Shown: positions 1 to 9,261, counted from the stretch's first letter. The stretch is DNA of 64,000 nt from Xanthomonas citri pv. mangiferaeindicae (GCA_002240395.1 CP016836.1:3720001-3784000); one strand, 5' to 3'. The notes: generated by a model not told the origin, from the letters alone. Program-made: numbers and translations.

Positions 1-499
1 CGACGCCCTCGAAGTTGGCAAAGCACAGCCAGGCCCCATCGAAGCCCGCGCGCAGATTGGCCAGATGCTCGAACCCGGCACTCTCGATCCGCACCTGCGC
101 AGGATCGAATGCCGCGCCCCGGGCCGTGCACCAGCGCGCCAGGATCTCCACTGCGATCGCATCGGTCACACCGCCGGCAACCGGCGAGGCCAAGCGCACC
201 TCACCGCCTTCGAGCAGCCGCGTTCCTGCGGCGCGCTGCAGCACGATGCCGCCATCGGTCTCGAAGAAGCAGCCCAATGCGCGCAGACCGGGTCGGTCGG
301 CGTCGATCATGTGCAGCGGCTCGTTGCAGGCGAACGCGATCTCGCCGGCCGCCACCGCGGCCAAGCCATCGTAATGGTCGTCCGGCACCTGCAGTGCGAG
401 GTCGAGCCCGGCATCGCGATACCAGCCGAGTTCGATGCCGGCGATCAACGGCAGGTGGTCGGGATTGAGGAACCACTCGAGGGACAGTTGCAGCTTCAT
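1..499 (-). CDS. THI5/NMT1-like ABC transporter substrate-binding protein, 3' end outside window
   Basis: The reverse strand reads openly from an ATG at 499 to the window edge, giving 166 residues that begin MKLQLSLEWFLNPDHLPLIA. The N-terminal LEWFxNPDHxP stretch and the DDHYDG and ACNEPLH segments match the THI5/NMT1-like periplasmic-binding-protein fold used for thiamine pyrimidine precursors and related small ligands. No signal peptide is visible, which is common in the proteobacterial members that lie beside ABC permease genes. The rest of the protein and any partner transporter genes lie outside the window, so the substrate cannot be inferred. The family is recognised from motifs; the ligand is unknown. 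Confidence 0.72.
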   Translation of the reverse strand, partial: MKLQLSLEWFLNPDHLPLIAGIELGWYRDAGLDLALQVPDDHYDGLAAVAAGEIAFACNEPLHMIDADRPGLRALGCFFETDGGIVLQRAAGTRLLEGGEVRLASPVAGGVTDAIAVEILARWCTARGAAFDPAQVRIESAGFEHLANLRAGFDGAWLCFANFEGV

Positions 500-725
500 G
501 TGGACCACTTGCGGACCGGAAAGGGCGCACAGGGTAAAGGAACGCCCCCCTGCCGGCAGCGGTCGGCCGCATCCGCGCATATGCCTTCGGCCATGCGCCA
601 TGCGCGTCATCGGAGACGACGCGCGCCATCTCTTCAAAGACAGCGCGCCGCTCGCGACCGCATCGCGACGGAATCGCCGGCCCCTGCGAGCCGGCGATTC
701 CCGCATCGATGAGGCAGCGCCGCGA

Positions 726-998
726 TCAGTCGTCGACGGTGCAGCCCAGCGACACGCGCATGTGGATGTAGCCGGTGGCCGGATCGACCCACTCGGCCAG
801 CACGGTGAGCTCCTGGCCGGCCTGGCCCCAGTTGTTGTAGCACTGCTCGTAAGCCGCACGCTCGGCGTACTCGAGCGCCTCCTGCTGGGTCCGGCCATAG
901 CCTTCGCCGACGACGTCGTAATGATGGCGTGCGGCGAACGCCGCCGTGCTCGACAGGGCCGCCAGCAGCAGAACCCCGGTGATTGTCCGCGTCTTCAT
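726..998 (-). CDS. small exported protein of unknown function (90 aa)
   Basis: The product starts MKTRTITGVLLLAALSSTAAFA, a clear Sec signal peptide with an AFA cleavage motif, and the mature part is about 68 residues. A GGAG motif about eight bases before this ATG decides the start over longer upstream options. The mature part has a tyrosine-rich start (RHHYDVVGEGYG), an amphipathic alanine/glutamate helix, and two cysteines (in YEQCYNN and LGCTV) that could form a disulphide in the periplasm. I do not recognise the family. It stands alone between divergent neighbours. Confidence 0.6.
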   Translation of the reverse strand: MKTRTITGVLLLAALSSTAAFAARHHYDVVGEGYGRTQQEALEYAERAAYEQCYNNWGQAGQELTVLAEWVDPATGYIHMRVSLGCTVDD

Positions 999-1546
999 CC
1001 TGGTCTCCATTCGCTTGGGGGAGCCCGCATCATGCACGCGCTGCAAGACCAGGAGATTGAATGCGGGTGTCGCGCGCATGACAACGTGCGTGGCATCGCG
1101 ACGGCCTCGACAGCTCATTGCGGACCGAGTGCACAGTTTCCCGCCACCCCGGGCATCGGCATCGCCTCAATGTCGGAAAAGGAGCGCTGGTTGGCATTCA
1201 GTCAGCGCATTCGCGCTTGACCGCAATCACTCGGCCGCCCTAGGGTCGAAATGCGCCGGGAACACGCGGCAGAGGCCTTGCGATCGCGGCGCGTCGTGTC
1301 AGCAAGCTCGTTCCGGATCAGGATGCCGGACGGCAATCGCAGTGGTCCACGTCCATCGTTTTTGTCGCCACCGGGTCATCGACATCCACCGTGCGGTTGT
1401 ACCAGGCGCATGCCGCACCACGATCATGTCCTGCGGCGTCGACGGATGGACGAGGCGGTCGACGACCGCACTGCGTTGCCTTCGACGTCGGACCCGAGGC
1501 GGACCGCTGGGACGGCCCACTTCGAATGCACAAGGAGGAAGCACCC
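999..1546. other. intergenic region, 548 bp, no gene seen
   Basis: The region lies between the divergent small exported protein and the secreted protease. Reading frames on both strands show no ribosome site or recognisable protein. It presumably carries the promoters of both neighbours. The last 15 bases hold the AAGGAGG ribosome site of the protease. Confidence 0.5.
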
Positions 1547-2731
1547 ATGCACACCCTGCACGCAGCCGTCCGCCGCACCCTCGCCCTCGCCCTGCTCTCG
1601 GCTGCCGCCGCGGGCGGCAGTGCCCTGGCCGCGCAACCCGGCCTGCCGAGCCTGGACCCCGGCATGGTCGCCGCGCTGGAACGCGACCTGGGCATGACCC
1701 AGGACCAGTACCGCGTGACCGTGGATGTCGAGCGCCAAGTACCTGCGGCCGAAGCCACGGCGCGCCAACTGTATGGCGACAGCTACGCCGGCACCTGGAT
1801 CGAACACGACGCCGACGGGCATCCGCGCCTGGTGGTGGGCACCGCAGTCCAGGGCCGCCAGCGGCTGCCGGCGGTCGAAGGCGCCGACGTGCGCCAGGTG
1901 CGCTACAGCCTGTATGAGCTCGAGCAGGCCGTGCACGCGCTCGATCAGTCAGCCACCTCGCGCATCATGCGCCGGCTCGACGGCGTGCAATCCTGGGGCG
2001 TCGACCTGCCCAACAACCGGGTCGTCGTCACCTTGTCGCCCGGCGCCGGCCGCAGCGAAGCGGTGATGGACTTCCTGGCGCGCAGCGATGTCGACACAGG
2101 GGCCCTGCACTTCGAAGTGTCCGAGCAGATCCCGTCCACGCTGATCAACATCTACGGCGGCATCCAGTACAACGGTTGTTCGATCGGCTTCCCGGTGACC
2201 CGCGGCAGCACCAAGGGCTTCGTGACCGCCGGCCATTGCGGCAGCGCGGGCACGACCGTCCGCATCGGCGGCACGACGGTCGGCAGCTTCCAGTCCAGCA
2301 CGTTCCCCGGCTCCGACGCCGCATGGGCCACGGTACGCCAGCAGGACACGCTGTTCGGCCGCGTGTGGCAGTACAGCGGCAGCAGCACGACGCCAGTCGT
2401 CGGCAGCGCGGAAGCCTCGGTCGGCTCGGCGGTGTGCCGCTCTGGCTATCGCACCGGCTGGCGCTGCGGCACGATCACCCGCACCAATGTCAGCGTGAAC
2501 TACGCCCAGGGCACCGTGAACGGGTTGCGCGAGTCCAACGCCTGTGCCGGCCAGGGCGATTCGGGCGGCTCGTGGATATCCTCGGCAGGCCATGCCCAGG
2601 GCGTCACCTCCGGCGGGGCACTTGGCAGCGATGGCACCAACTGCGGCATCGCGCAGAACCAGCGCCGCAGCTGGTACCAGCGGCTGACCCCGATGCTCAG
2701 CACCTACGGCGTCACCCTGGTCACGAACTGA
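1547..2731 (+). CDS. secreted serine protease of the alpha-lytic protease (S1E) type
   Basis: The precursor is 394 residues. It has a signal peptide (about 1-29, ending ALAA), an alpha-lytic protease prodomain (about 40-195) and a catalytic domain that probably starts near residue 200 (NIYGGIQYNG). Catalytic His230 (GFVTAGHCG), Asp257 (FPGSDAAW) and Ser339 (GQGDSGGSW) are visible, and the six mature-domain cysteines fit the three disulphides of alpha-lytic protease. The mature part of about 195 residues is close to the 198 of Lysobacter alpha-lytic protease, and segments such as GFVTAGHCG and CGTIT are nearly the same. The ATG has an AAGGAGGAAG ribosome site; longer upstream readings lack one. 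It is probably an extracellular bacteriolytic or nutritional protease whose prodomain acts as a folding chaperone. Confidence 0.95.
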   Translation: MHTLHAAVRRTLALALLSAAAAGGSALAAQPGLPSLDPGMVAALERDLGMTQDQYRVTVDVERQVPAAEATARQLYGDSYAGTWIEHDADGHPRLVVGTAVQGRQRLPAVEGADVRQVRYSLYELEQAVHALDQSATSRIMRRLDGVQSWGVDLPNNRVVVTLSPGAGRSEAVMDFLARSDVDTGALHFEVSEQIPSTLINIYGGIQYNGCSIGFPVTRGSTKGFVTAGHCGSAGTTVRIGGTTVGSFQSSTFPGSDAAWATVRQQDTLFGRVWQYSGSSTTPVVGSAEASVGSAVCRSGYRTGWRCGTITRTNVSVNYAQGTVNGLRESNACAGQGDSGGSWISSAGHAQGVTSGGALGSDGTNCGIAQNQRRSWYQRLTPMLSTYGVTLVTN

Positions 2732-2747
2732 CGCACGCGCGTGCAAG

Positions 2748-2775
2748 GCGGCACGCCGGTACGCCGGCGTGCCGC
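2748..2775. terminator. perfect 12-bp hairpin between convergent genes
   Basis: GCGGCACGCCGG at 2748-2759 pairs perfectly with 2764-2775 across a TACG loop. It sits between the stops of the protease and the convergent lipocalin-like gene. It lacks a T tract, so it may act as a bidirectional mRNA-end stabiliser rather than an intrinsic terminator. Confidence 0.55.
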
Positions 2776-2799
2776 GGCGCGCTATCGCCGACCCCTTGC

Positions 2800-3345
2800 T
2801 CAGCGCGTTTCGTGCGCGCGCTCGAAGGTAATGATGCTGCGCGTCTCGCCCTTGTCGGCCCAGTTGGGCATCACCCGCCACGGCGTGAGCACCTGCAGCC
2901 GGTCCCCCTCGAGCTTGAATTGCCGCCGCTGCTCGGTACCGACCCAGGCCGGGTTCCAGGCCACGTCCACCGCGGTGATCCAGGCATCGCCTTCGATCCG
3001 GTAGCGGCCGGTGTAGGCGATCACCGTTTCGAGCAGGCGCGCCTTCTCGCGCTCGCTCTCGCCCGGCTCGCGACCCTGCGCGGTGAGCATGAACCACACC
3101 CGCCCCTCGGGCGCGAAGATCGTATAGCCCGAGGGCTTCTCGCCCATCGGTGGGAACAGCTCCCCGGTCGCCTTGACCTCCACCTCGTAGGACACCAACC
3201 GCCACGTGCCTTCGATCGCGGCCGTCGAACTCGGTTGAGAGGCGTGGGACATGGGGGCATCTCCTGGGGCAGGCTGCGACTGGGCGTGGGCCGCCGACGG
3301 TACGGCGATCGCAAACAGCAGCGGCGCAAGGGATACGAGGCGCAT
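2800..3345 (-). CDS. exported lipocalin-like domain protein
   Basis: The product is 181 residues with a signal peptide (MRLVSLAPLLFAIAVPSAAHA). The mature part holds IEGTWRLVSYEVE near its start and GYTIFAPEGRVWFML and GRYRIEGDAWI further on. These are the hallmark strands of the lipocalin-like domain found in many bacterial exported proteins. GGAGA lies upstream of the chosen ATG. The precise ligand is not predictable. It converges on the alpha-lytic-type protease gene and shares a hairpin with it, but there is no evidence of a functional link. Confidence 0.75.
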   Translation of the reverse strand: MRLVSLAPLLFAIAVPSAAHAQSQPAPGDAPMSHASQPSSTAAIEGTWRLVSYEVEVKATGELFPPMGEKPSGYTIFAPEGRVWFMLTAQGREPGESEREKARLLETVIAYTGRYRIEGDAWITAVDVAWNPAWVGTEQRRQFKLEGDRLQVLTPWRVMPNWADKGETRSIITFERAHETR

Positions 3346-3619
3346 GGCCGGATTCTCCGTGAGAGGTGGTCGACGCCTCGATTGTGGCACCTTCTCCGTC
3401 ACCGCCAGTCGGCGACCGTGCCGCACATGGCGCCGCGACCTGACGATGCGCCACCGTAGCGCTCGGCCGTCCCGCTGCACTGGAGCACGCATCTGGGCTT
3501 CACCGGTCACGCGCACGCCGCCTTAACCTCACCGCCCTACGCTGACGGCCCGCGGCGCCAACGGCTTCGCACCGCTGCCGCGCAGTCCCCCATCACCGCC
3601 ACCATGACGAGGAGATCCC

Positions 3620-3892
3620 ATGAGGCACCTGCCCGCCATCCTGTTCGCCGGCCTGTTGGCCGTTAGCGCCCAGGCGTCCGCCGAGGTCGTCAACCTGACC
3701 AACAGCGCCGAGGGCGCGAATCGCGACGCCGGCATCGCCGCCGTCAAGGACAAGCTCCAGGCCGCCTGCACCGAGCGCAAGGGGACGCCGAACGCCGACT
3801 CGTTCGAAGTGGTGTTCGAGCGCACCAGTGAGAACCCCGACGTGCCCAAGCCCTACTACGTCGATGCCAAGATGCAGTGCGAGCTGCCGTAG
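3620..3892 (+). CDS. small exported protein of unknown function (90 aa)
   Basis: A signal peptide (MRHLPAILFAGLLAVSAQASA) is followed by about 69 residues. The mature part is hydrophilic, with two cysteines (QAACTERKG and KMQCELP) that may form one disulphide. GAGGAG precedes the ATG and a strong intrinsic terminator follows 20 bases after the stop, so it is a one-gene transcript. I do not recognise the family. Confidence 0.65.
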   Translation: MRHLPAILFAGLLAVSAQASAEVVNLTNSAEGANRDAGIAAVKDKLQAACTERKGTPNADSFEVVFERTSENPDVPKPYYVDAKMQCELP

Positions 3893-3912
3893 ACCCGCGC
3901 CGCCCGACAGTA

Positions 3913-3937
3913 CCCCGCTCCGGCGGGGTTTTCTTTT
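3913..3937 (+). terminator. rho-independent terminator
   Basis: CCCCGC at 3913-3918 pairs with GCGGGG at 3923-3928 across a TCCG tetraloop, and TTTTCTTTT follows. It ends the transcript of the small exported protein at 3620-3892. Confidence 0.85.
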
Positions 3938-3992
3938 GCAGCGCCCCGAGCCGCCATACTGACGCCCGCCGTCCGTCCCACCGAGTGTCCGC

Positions 3993-4973
3993 ATGCCCGC
4001 TTCTCCCGGCGCCGCCCGCACCGCTGCGCGCAGCGCCCCCGCTTTGCACCCGCGCAACCGCCATCAGGGCCGCTACGACTTTCCCCGGCTGGTCGCCTCC
4101 AGTCCGGACCTGGCCGCCCACCTGCTGACCACCCCGCGCGGCGACACCAGCATCGCCTTCGACGACCCCACCGCGGTGCGTGCGCTCAACCGCGCGATCC
4201 TGCGCAGCGACTACGGCATCGCGCATTGGGACCTGCCCGACGGCGCACTGTGTCCACCGATCCCCGGCCGCGCCGACTACCTGCATGGCCTGGCCGACCT
4301 GCTTGCCGCCTCCGGCGATGGCACGATCCCGCGCGGCGCCTCGGTGCGCGCGCTCGATGTCGGCGTCGGCGCCAGTTGCATCTACCCGCTGCTCGGCCAT
4401 GCCGAGTACGGCTGGCGCTTCGTCGGCAGCGACGTCGACGCCACCTCGCTGCAGGTCGCCACCGCGATCGTCCACGCCAATCGCCTCGACAAGGCCATCG
4501 CACTGCGCCACCAGCCGGCGCGCAACCGCATCTTCCAGACCGTGGTGCGCACGGACGAGCGCTTCGACCTCACGCTGTGCAATCCGCCGTTCCATGCCTC
4601 CGCAGCCGAGGCCGCCGGCGCGCACCAGCGCAAGCGCCGCCAGCTCGGCAAGGCGCCGCCCGCCAAGCGCACACCGGCGCCGGCGCCCAATTTCGGCGGC
4701 CACGATCACGAACTGTGGTGCCCGGGCGGCGAAGCCGAGTTCCTGCGCAAGATGGTCCGCGAAAGTACCGCCATCGGCCGGCAGGTGCTGTGGTTCACCA
4801 GCCTCGTCGCCCGCGCCGAGCACCTGTCGGGCCTGCGCCGGCAACTGCGCCAAGCCGAAGCCGTCGAGGTGCGCGAAGTCGCCATGGCCCAGGGCAGCAA
4901 GCAGAGCCGGTTCGTGGCCTGGACGTTCCACGACGCTGCCGCCCGCGCGCAGTGGCGCGCAGGCCAGTCCTGA
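3993..4973 (+). CDS. rlmF: 23S rRNA (adenine(1618)-N(6))-methyltransferase RlmF
   Basis: The 326-residue protein carries the family signature LHPRNRHQGRYDF (about 18-30), a SAM-binding glycine segment DVGVGAS (122-128) and the N6-adenine methyltransferase motif NPPF at 197-200 (FDLTLCNPPFHAS). Known members methylate A1618 of 23S rRNA using S-adenosylmethionine. The length matches the usual 300-330 residues. The N-terminal 17 residues are alanine/proline rich and vary in the family. It begins about 55 bases after the preceding terminator, so it should have its own promoter. Confidence 0.92.
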   Translation: MPASPGAARTAARSAPALHPRNRHQGRYDFPRLVASSPDLAAHLLTTPRGDTSIAFDDPTAVRALNRAILRSDYGIAHWDLPDGALCPPIPGRADYLHGLADLLAASGDGTIPRGASVRALDVGVGASCIYPLLGHAEYGWRFVGSDVDATSLQVATAIVHANRLDKAIALRHQPARNRIFQTVVRTDERFDLTLCNPPFHASAAEAAGAHQRKRRQLGKAPPAKRTPAPAPNFGGHDHELWCPGGEAEFLRKMVRESTAIGRQVLWFTSLVARAEHLSGLRRQLRQAEAVEVREVAMAQGSKQSRFVAWTFHDAAARAQWRAGQS

Positions 4974-5115
4974 GGCCGTCGGCGGGAACACCCCGCCACC
5001 CCAACCTGTGGACACGCTGACCTGGGGATGCCCCCGACGCGCCACAGCCCCGCGCGCGGGTATAGTCCGGCGACACGGCGGGCGCAGTGTCCGCCGATCG
5101 AACGCAGGAGTGTCC

Positions 5116-6276
5116 ATGGGTCTTGTGCAGGCAGTGAAAGGCGCGGTCGGCGGCGTGTTCGCGGACCAGTGGAAGGACTTCCTCACGGTGCCGGCGGGCC
5201 TGCCCCCGACCGCCGCCCTGTTCGCCGCCGTGCCCCAGGGCACCAACGCCGGACGTGGGTCCAACACCCGCGGCTCGAGCCACATCATCACCAACGGCTC
5301 GAAGATCGTCGTGCCCGAAGGCTATGGCCTGCTGCTGATGCAGGACGGCGCGATCACCGGCTTCGTCGCCGAACCCGGCGGCTACGAATGGCGCGCCGAC
5401 GACGTCAACTCGCAGTCGATCTTCGCTGGCGACGGCATCGTCAGCCCGCTGATCCGCCAGAGCTGGGAGCGCTTCAAGTTCGGCGGCCAGCCCGGCGCCC
5501 AGCAGGCGGCGTTCTTCGTCTCGCTCAAGGAACTGCCGGACAACCGCTTCGGCACCCAGTCGGAGATCTACTGGGACGACGGCTTCCTCGGCACCCAGGT
5601 CGGCGCGATCACCCGCGGCTCGTACACGCTCAAGATCGTCGACCCGATCCTGTTCGTGAAGAACTTCGTGCCCGCCAGCTACCTGCAGCCGGGCCAGGTG
5701 TTCGACTTCACCGACATCGACAACGCCGCGGCCAGCCAGTTGTTCAACGAGGTCGTCGGCTCGCTCGCCCCGGCCTTCAGCCTGTACACCAACGATCCGG
5801 CCAAGGGCAATCGCATCACCAAGCTCCAGCAGGATTCGCTGGGCTTTGCCCAGAGCCTGTCGGCCGCCGTCGAACAGGGCTACCAATGGAAGTCCGACCG
5901 CGGGCTTGCGATCGTCAAGACGGCCATTGTCTCGATCGAGTACGACGCCAACACCCGCGAACTGCTCAAGACCGTGCAGCGCGCCGACGCGCTGGCCGGC
6001 GCTCGCGGCAATTCCAACCTGCAGGCCAGCGTCGCCCAGGGCATGCAGTCGGCGGGCGAGAACGGCGGCGCCGCGGGCCTGGTCGGGCTGGGCATGGCCT
6101 CCGGGATGGCCGGCGGGCTCGGCAGCCTGCAGCAGCCCGCCACGCCGCCCGCGGCCGCGGCCCCCGCTGCCGACGACCCGGTCGCCAAGCTCACCAAGGC
6201 CAAGGAAATGCTCGACCTCGGCCTGATCACCCAGGCCGACTACGACGCGCTCAAGGCCAAGGCACTGGGTCTGTAA
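5116..6276 (+). CDS. SPFH-domain protein with C-terminal SHOCT-like helix pair
   Basis: The product is 386 residues. After an N-terminal GLVQAVKGAVGGVFADQWKDFL helix, the SPFH/virion-core-like domain runs to about residue 295. A glycine/alanine-rich linker leads to a C-terminal short helical hairpin (AKLTKAKEMLDLGLITQADYDALKAKAL) of the SHOCT type. AGGAG five bases before the ATG decides the start. It heads a three-gene unit with a zinc-ribbon membrane protein (20 bases downstream) and a small membrane protein overlapping that one. SPFH proteins of this subgroup form membrane-associated oligomers; the role here is not known. Confidence 0.82.
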   Translation: MGLVQAVKGAVGGVFADQWKDFLTVPAGLPPTAALFAAVPQGTNAGRGSNTRGSSHIITNGSKIVVPEGYGLLLMQDGAITGFVAEPGGYEWRADDVNSQSIFAGDGIVSPLIRQSWERFKFGGQPGAQQAAFFVSLKELPDNRFGTQSEIYWDDGFLGTQVGAITRGSYTLKIVDPILFVKNFVPASYLQPGQVFDFTDIDNAAASQLFNEVVGSLAPAFSLYTNDPAKGNRITKLQQDSLGFAQSLSAAVEQGYQWKSDRGLAIVKTAIVSIEYDANTRELLKTVQRADALAGARGNSNLQASVAQGMQSAGENGGAAGLVGLGMASGMAGGLGSLQQPATPPAAAAPAADDPVAKLTKAKEMLDLGLITQADYDALKAKALGL

Positions 6277-6296
6277 GGCCACCGGCAACCGCGCCC

Positions 6297-7613
6297 ATGT
6301 CCGATCCCAAGCTGCCCCCGCCGTTACCGGCCCGGCCGGTCGACGGCCCTGGCTCCCCGCGCGATGTCCCGCCGCTGCCCGGGACGTATCCGATCGACCC
6401 GGCCACATTGCCGGGCGCGATCCGTGACGAGCTCGAGGCGCCCGACCCCGTCGCCATCGACACCGCCTCGGCCGAACTGCGCGACGGCCTCAACCGTTGC
6501 CCCAAGTGCGGCTCGACCGACATCCGCCACAAGCCCGGCACCGACCTGCTCATCTGCCAGTACTGCCGCAACGAATGGCATGGCGAGCGCGTGGAGGAGG
6601 TCTTCGGCTTCGGCGCGGGGCTGGACTCGCTGACCGGCACCGTCGTCGCCACCGGCGCTCGCGACATCGCTGCCGACGCCGCGGCGCTGATGAGCTTCAA
6701 GTGCAGCGGCTGCGGCGCCGAGGTCACCGTCAACACCGAGAACGCGATGACCGCGCGGTGCCACTGGTGCCGCCATGTCTTCGGCATCAACGAGCAGGTG
6801 CCCAACGGCGCCGTGCCCGATGCCGTGCTGCCGTTCCACATCAAGAAGGACGATGCGGTCGCACGCATCCGCCAGTTCGTCGACAAGCGTCGGCTGCTTG
6901 CGCTCAAGGCATTCAAGGACCAGTTCACGCCCGAGAACGTCGTCGGCGTGTACCTGCCCTACATGATCGTCGATGCCCGGGCCAGCGCCGCAGTGGCCGG
7001 CGAAGGCGAGATCGAGACGCGTCGCTATACCCGCGGCACCGACAACAACAAGAAGACCTACTACGACGCCGACGTCTACCGCGTCGAACGACAAGTGGAC
7101 TTCACCGTCGACGACCTGCCGCTGGAGTCCTCGGCCGAGCGCGGCAACCTGGATATCCAGGCCAACACCAACAACATCATCAACACCATCCTGCCGTTCG
7201 ACACCAAGAATGCTGTGCGCTGGAACGCCTCCTACCTGAGCGGCTTCACTTCCGAGAAGCGAAACCGCAACGTCGAGCACCTGCGCCCGCGGCTGGAAGA
7301 CCAGTTGCTGTCGATCGCCCGCGCCCAGGTCGAAGGCTCGGCGCGCCGCTACGACCGCGGCGTGCGCTGGGAGCAAGAACAGCTCGAGGTCCATGGGACA
7401 CGCTGGGTCTCGATGTACCTGCCCGTCTGGCTGTACTCCTACCACCAGCCCGGCAGGAACGGCGGCCTGCTGCACTACATCGCCGTCAACGGCCGCACCG
7501 GCGAAACCATGGGCAGCGTGCCGGTGCAGCAGTGGAAGCTGCTGCTGGCCGCGCTGGTCACCGGCACGATCATCGAATCGGCCGTCATCGCATTTCTGGT
7601 GAGCACCGTATGA
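6297..7613 (+). CDS. TFIIB-type zinc-ribbon protein with C-terminal membrane anchor
   Basis: The product is 438 residues: a proline-rich start, a first zinc ribbon (CPKCGSTD...CQYCRNEW, about residues 65-92) and a second (CSGCGAEV...CHWCRHVF, about 138-161). A large beta-rich domain follows, and one transmembrane helix lies at the very C-terminus (LLLAALVTGTIIESAVIAFL). This layout is seen in proteins encoded next to SPFH-domain genes and sometimes misnamed replication-factor-Y-like. The upstream SPFH gene ends 20 bases before the ATG, and the next gene overlaps the stop by four bases, so translation is probably coupled. The molecular function is unknown. Confidence 0.78.
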   Translation: MSDPKLPPPLPARPVDGPGSPRDVPPLPGTYPIDPATLPGAIRDELEAPDPVAIDTASAELRDGLNRCPKCGSTDIRHKPGTDLLICQYCRNEWHGERVEEVFGFGAGLDSLTGTVVATGARDIAADAAALMSFKCSGCGAEVTVNTENAMTARCHWCRHVFGINEQVPNGAVPDAVLPFHIKKDDAVARIRQFVDKRRLLALKAFKDQFTPENVVGVYLPYMIVDARASAAVAGEGEIETRRYTRGTDNNKKTYYDADVYRVERQVDFTVDDLPLESSAERGNLDIQANTNNIINTILPFDTKNAVRWNASYLSGFTSEKRNRNVEHLRPRLEDQLLSIARAQVEGSARRYDRGVRWEQEQLEVHGTRWVSMYLPVWLYSYHQPGRNGGLLHYIAVNGRTGETMGSVPVQQWKLLLAALVTGTIIESAVIAFLVSTV

Positions 7614-7915
7614 GCGACGAAAACGGACTCTGGCTGCTGGCCGCCGGCCCCCTGGGCGCGACCGCCCTGTACTGGGGTCTGTACCGGTTCTATCGCAACA
7701 CCGACAAATCACACGCGTTCGAGCGCGAGACCACCGTCGAGGCCGCCCCTGTCACAGGCACCGACACCAAGGTCGGCACGGTGAAAGGCACGCAGGCGAC
7801 CCGCATCCGCGGCGACAACCTGCGCGACTACCGGACGCGGGTTCGGCGGGTGGTGAGTGCGGCAGGCGATGGTGATCGCGAACCGCCAGACCGCAAGCGC
7901 GAACCGCCCCAGTAG
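7610..7915 (+). CDS. small membrane protein, third gene of the SPFH operon
   Basis: The ATG overlaps the preceding stop as ATGA, which fixes the start and implies translational coupling. The 101-residue product has one N-terminal transmembrane segment (NGLWLLAAGPLGATALYWGLY) and a charged tail (TRIRGDNLRDYRTRVRRVV). I do not recognise the family beyond its constant position in this operon. It may serve as a membrane partner for the SPFH or zinc-ribbon protein (inference from coupling only). Confidence 0.7.
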   Translation: MSDENGLWLLAAGPLGATALYWGLYRFYRNTDKSHAFERETTVEAAPVTGTDTKVGTVKGTQATRIRGDNLRDYRTRVRRVVSAAGDGDREPPDRKREPPQ

Positions 7916-7938
7916 GCGGCCCTGAGACGACGTGCGGA

Positions 7939-8943
7939 TCAGCGCGCGTCGACAGCTGTCCATACTTCCGGACGCGGCGTCCAGTCTCCCTCGCCCAGTA
8001 CAGCCTCGACCAGGTGTTCGAGGGGGTAACCGAGGGCATCGCCCGCCGCTCGCGCCCCTCCATCGTCGCCAGTGGCCGTGGTGACGAACGCGCGGAACGC
8101 AGCCTCATCGTCGCGAGCAGCCAGCGCGGTGATCGAGCGCGCAAGGTCGTAAGCCAGATCCACCGCGTCGTTCGCGATGTGGAAGGCCGCCCCCGACCAG
8201 AAGGTCTGGATCGTGGTCGCGTTCCACCAAGCGGCATGCCGTGCGGCCATTTCATCTGGCCGATACAAGGCCAAGCGCGGGTCGGCGAGCCGCGGCAACA
8301 GCGTCCGCTCCACGTTCACTGCGAACCCCTCATGCAGCCAGTGCGGCATGGGCAGGTGCGCCAATAGCGCATGTGTGAGCTCGTGCACAACGACCGCTTC
8401 CAACTCATCCAAGCCGTCATGCCAGCTCGCGAAGTGTCCATAACCCGCATCGATGAAGACGCCGCTGGACACCGGCGCCTCATCGGTGTCGCCCTGATAC
8501 TGCGACACATACGTCTCATACTCCTCCAGACTGGCAAACACCAACACGATGTAACGGCCATAGCCTTCATCGCTGGCGAGCGCCCCAAGGCGTCCCTTGA
8601 TGGCCTGCAATGCTTGCTCGCAGGTGCGCAACACCAGCGCCGATTCACGCGGCGGCTGCGCCGACAACAGCAGAAAGTTCTCGGTGCCAGATGTCCGATA
8701 GTCTGAAGGCAGCGCATCGGCGAGCGCGTCGAGCCACGCCATCGCCGCAGCGTCGTAATAGGCGAACAGGCCCGCGTCGTCGGTGCTGACCGGCGCCTCC
8801 GACTGCATGACGGCCCAGTCCGGCACTGGCAGCGATGCATCATCGCGCCAGATCATGTGAACCGACATTCTCGGTTTCGCCTCGTGGACGTCCGCTGCTA
8901 CGGACGCACGCGCCTTTCTCTTGCCGAACAGCCAACCAAGCAT
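7939..8943 (-). CDS. gluzincin-like metalloprotease-domain protein
   Basis: The product is 334 residues. VVHELTHALL places an HExxH zinc motif at 187-191, and WLHEGFA at 202-208 supplies a glutamate (E205) where gluzincins carry the third zinc ligand, although the spacing is shorter than in thermolysin. There is no convincing signal peptide; the N-terminus is MLGWLFGKRK. GGGGGGAT lies upstream of the chosen ATG, and the longer upstream reading is rejected because it lacks a ribosome site. DUF-type proteins with HELTH...LHEG occur widely with unknown substrates. Fold and metal binding are well supported; the peptide target is not. Confidence 0.7.
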   Translation of the reverse strand: MLGWLFGKRKARASVAADVHEAKPRMSVHMIWRDDASLPVPDWAVMQSEAPVSTDDAGLFAYYDAAAMAWLDALADALPSDYRTSGTENFLLLSAQPPRESALVLRTCEQALQAIKGRLGALASDEGYGRYIVLVFASLEEYETYVSQYQGDTDEAPVSSGVFIDAGYGHFASWHDGLDELEAVVVHELTHALLAHLPMPHWLHEGFAVNVERTLLPRLADPRLALYRPDEMAARHAAWWNATTIQTFWSGAAFHIANDAVDLAYDLARSITALAARDDEAAFRAFVTTATGDDGGARAAGDALGYPLEHLVEAVLGEGDWTPRPEVWTAVDAR

Positions 8944-9198
8944 TCGTATCCCCCCCGCGACTTGACCGCACATCTTCGCATGCCAGTCACGAAGGCAGCG
9001 CGCCCAATAATTGATGTCGTGGACATCACGCCCACCTAAAAAGCCACTCGCACCTATGTGTAGCATGAGCGCGCACACGCATGCCCCAAGACAGAGGCAG
9101 TGCGGCACGCGCAGGCCTACTCCAACTTTGTTTGGCCTGGTCGTCGACATCGCCACCATGCAGTACTCTTCATATCGAACAGGGAGGAGTTTGAGCGG

Positions 9199-9261
9199 AT
9201 GAAATGGATACGGATGGCAGGCAGCAATTCACCTGTAGGCAAGCGGGGAACCGAAGCGTGA
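9199..9261 (+). other. 20-codon leader ORF overlapping the NERD gene start
   Basis: An ATG nine bases after the GGGAGGAG ribosome site opens a 20-codon frame (MKWIRMAGSN...) whose TGA overlaps a GTG in the frame of the NERD-domain gene. The arrangement GTGA suggests that ribosomes may finish the leader and restart on the membrane protein. Alternatively, the ATG at 9204 is used directly, with a spacing of about 14 bases. Confidence 0.35.
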
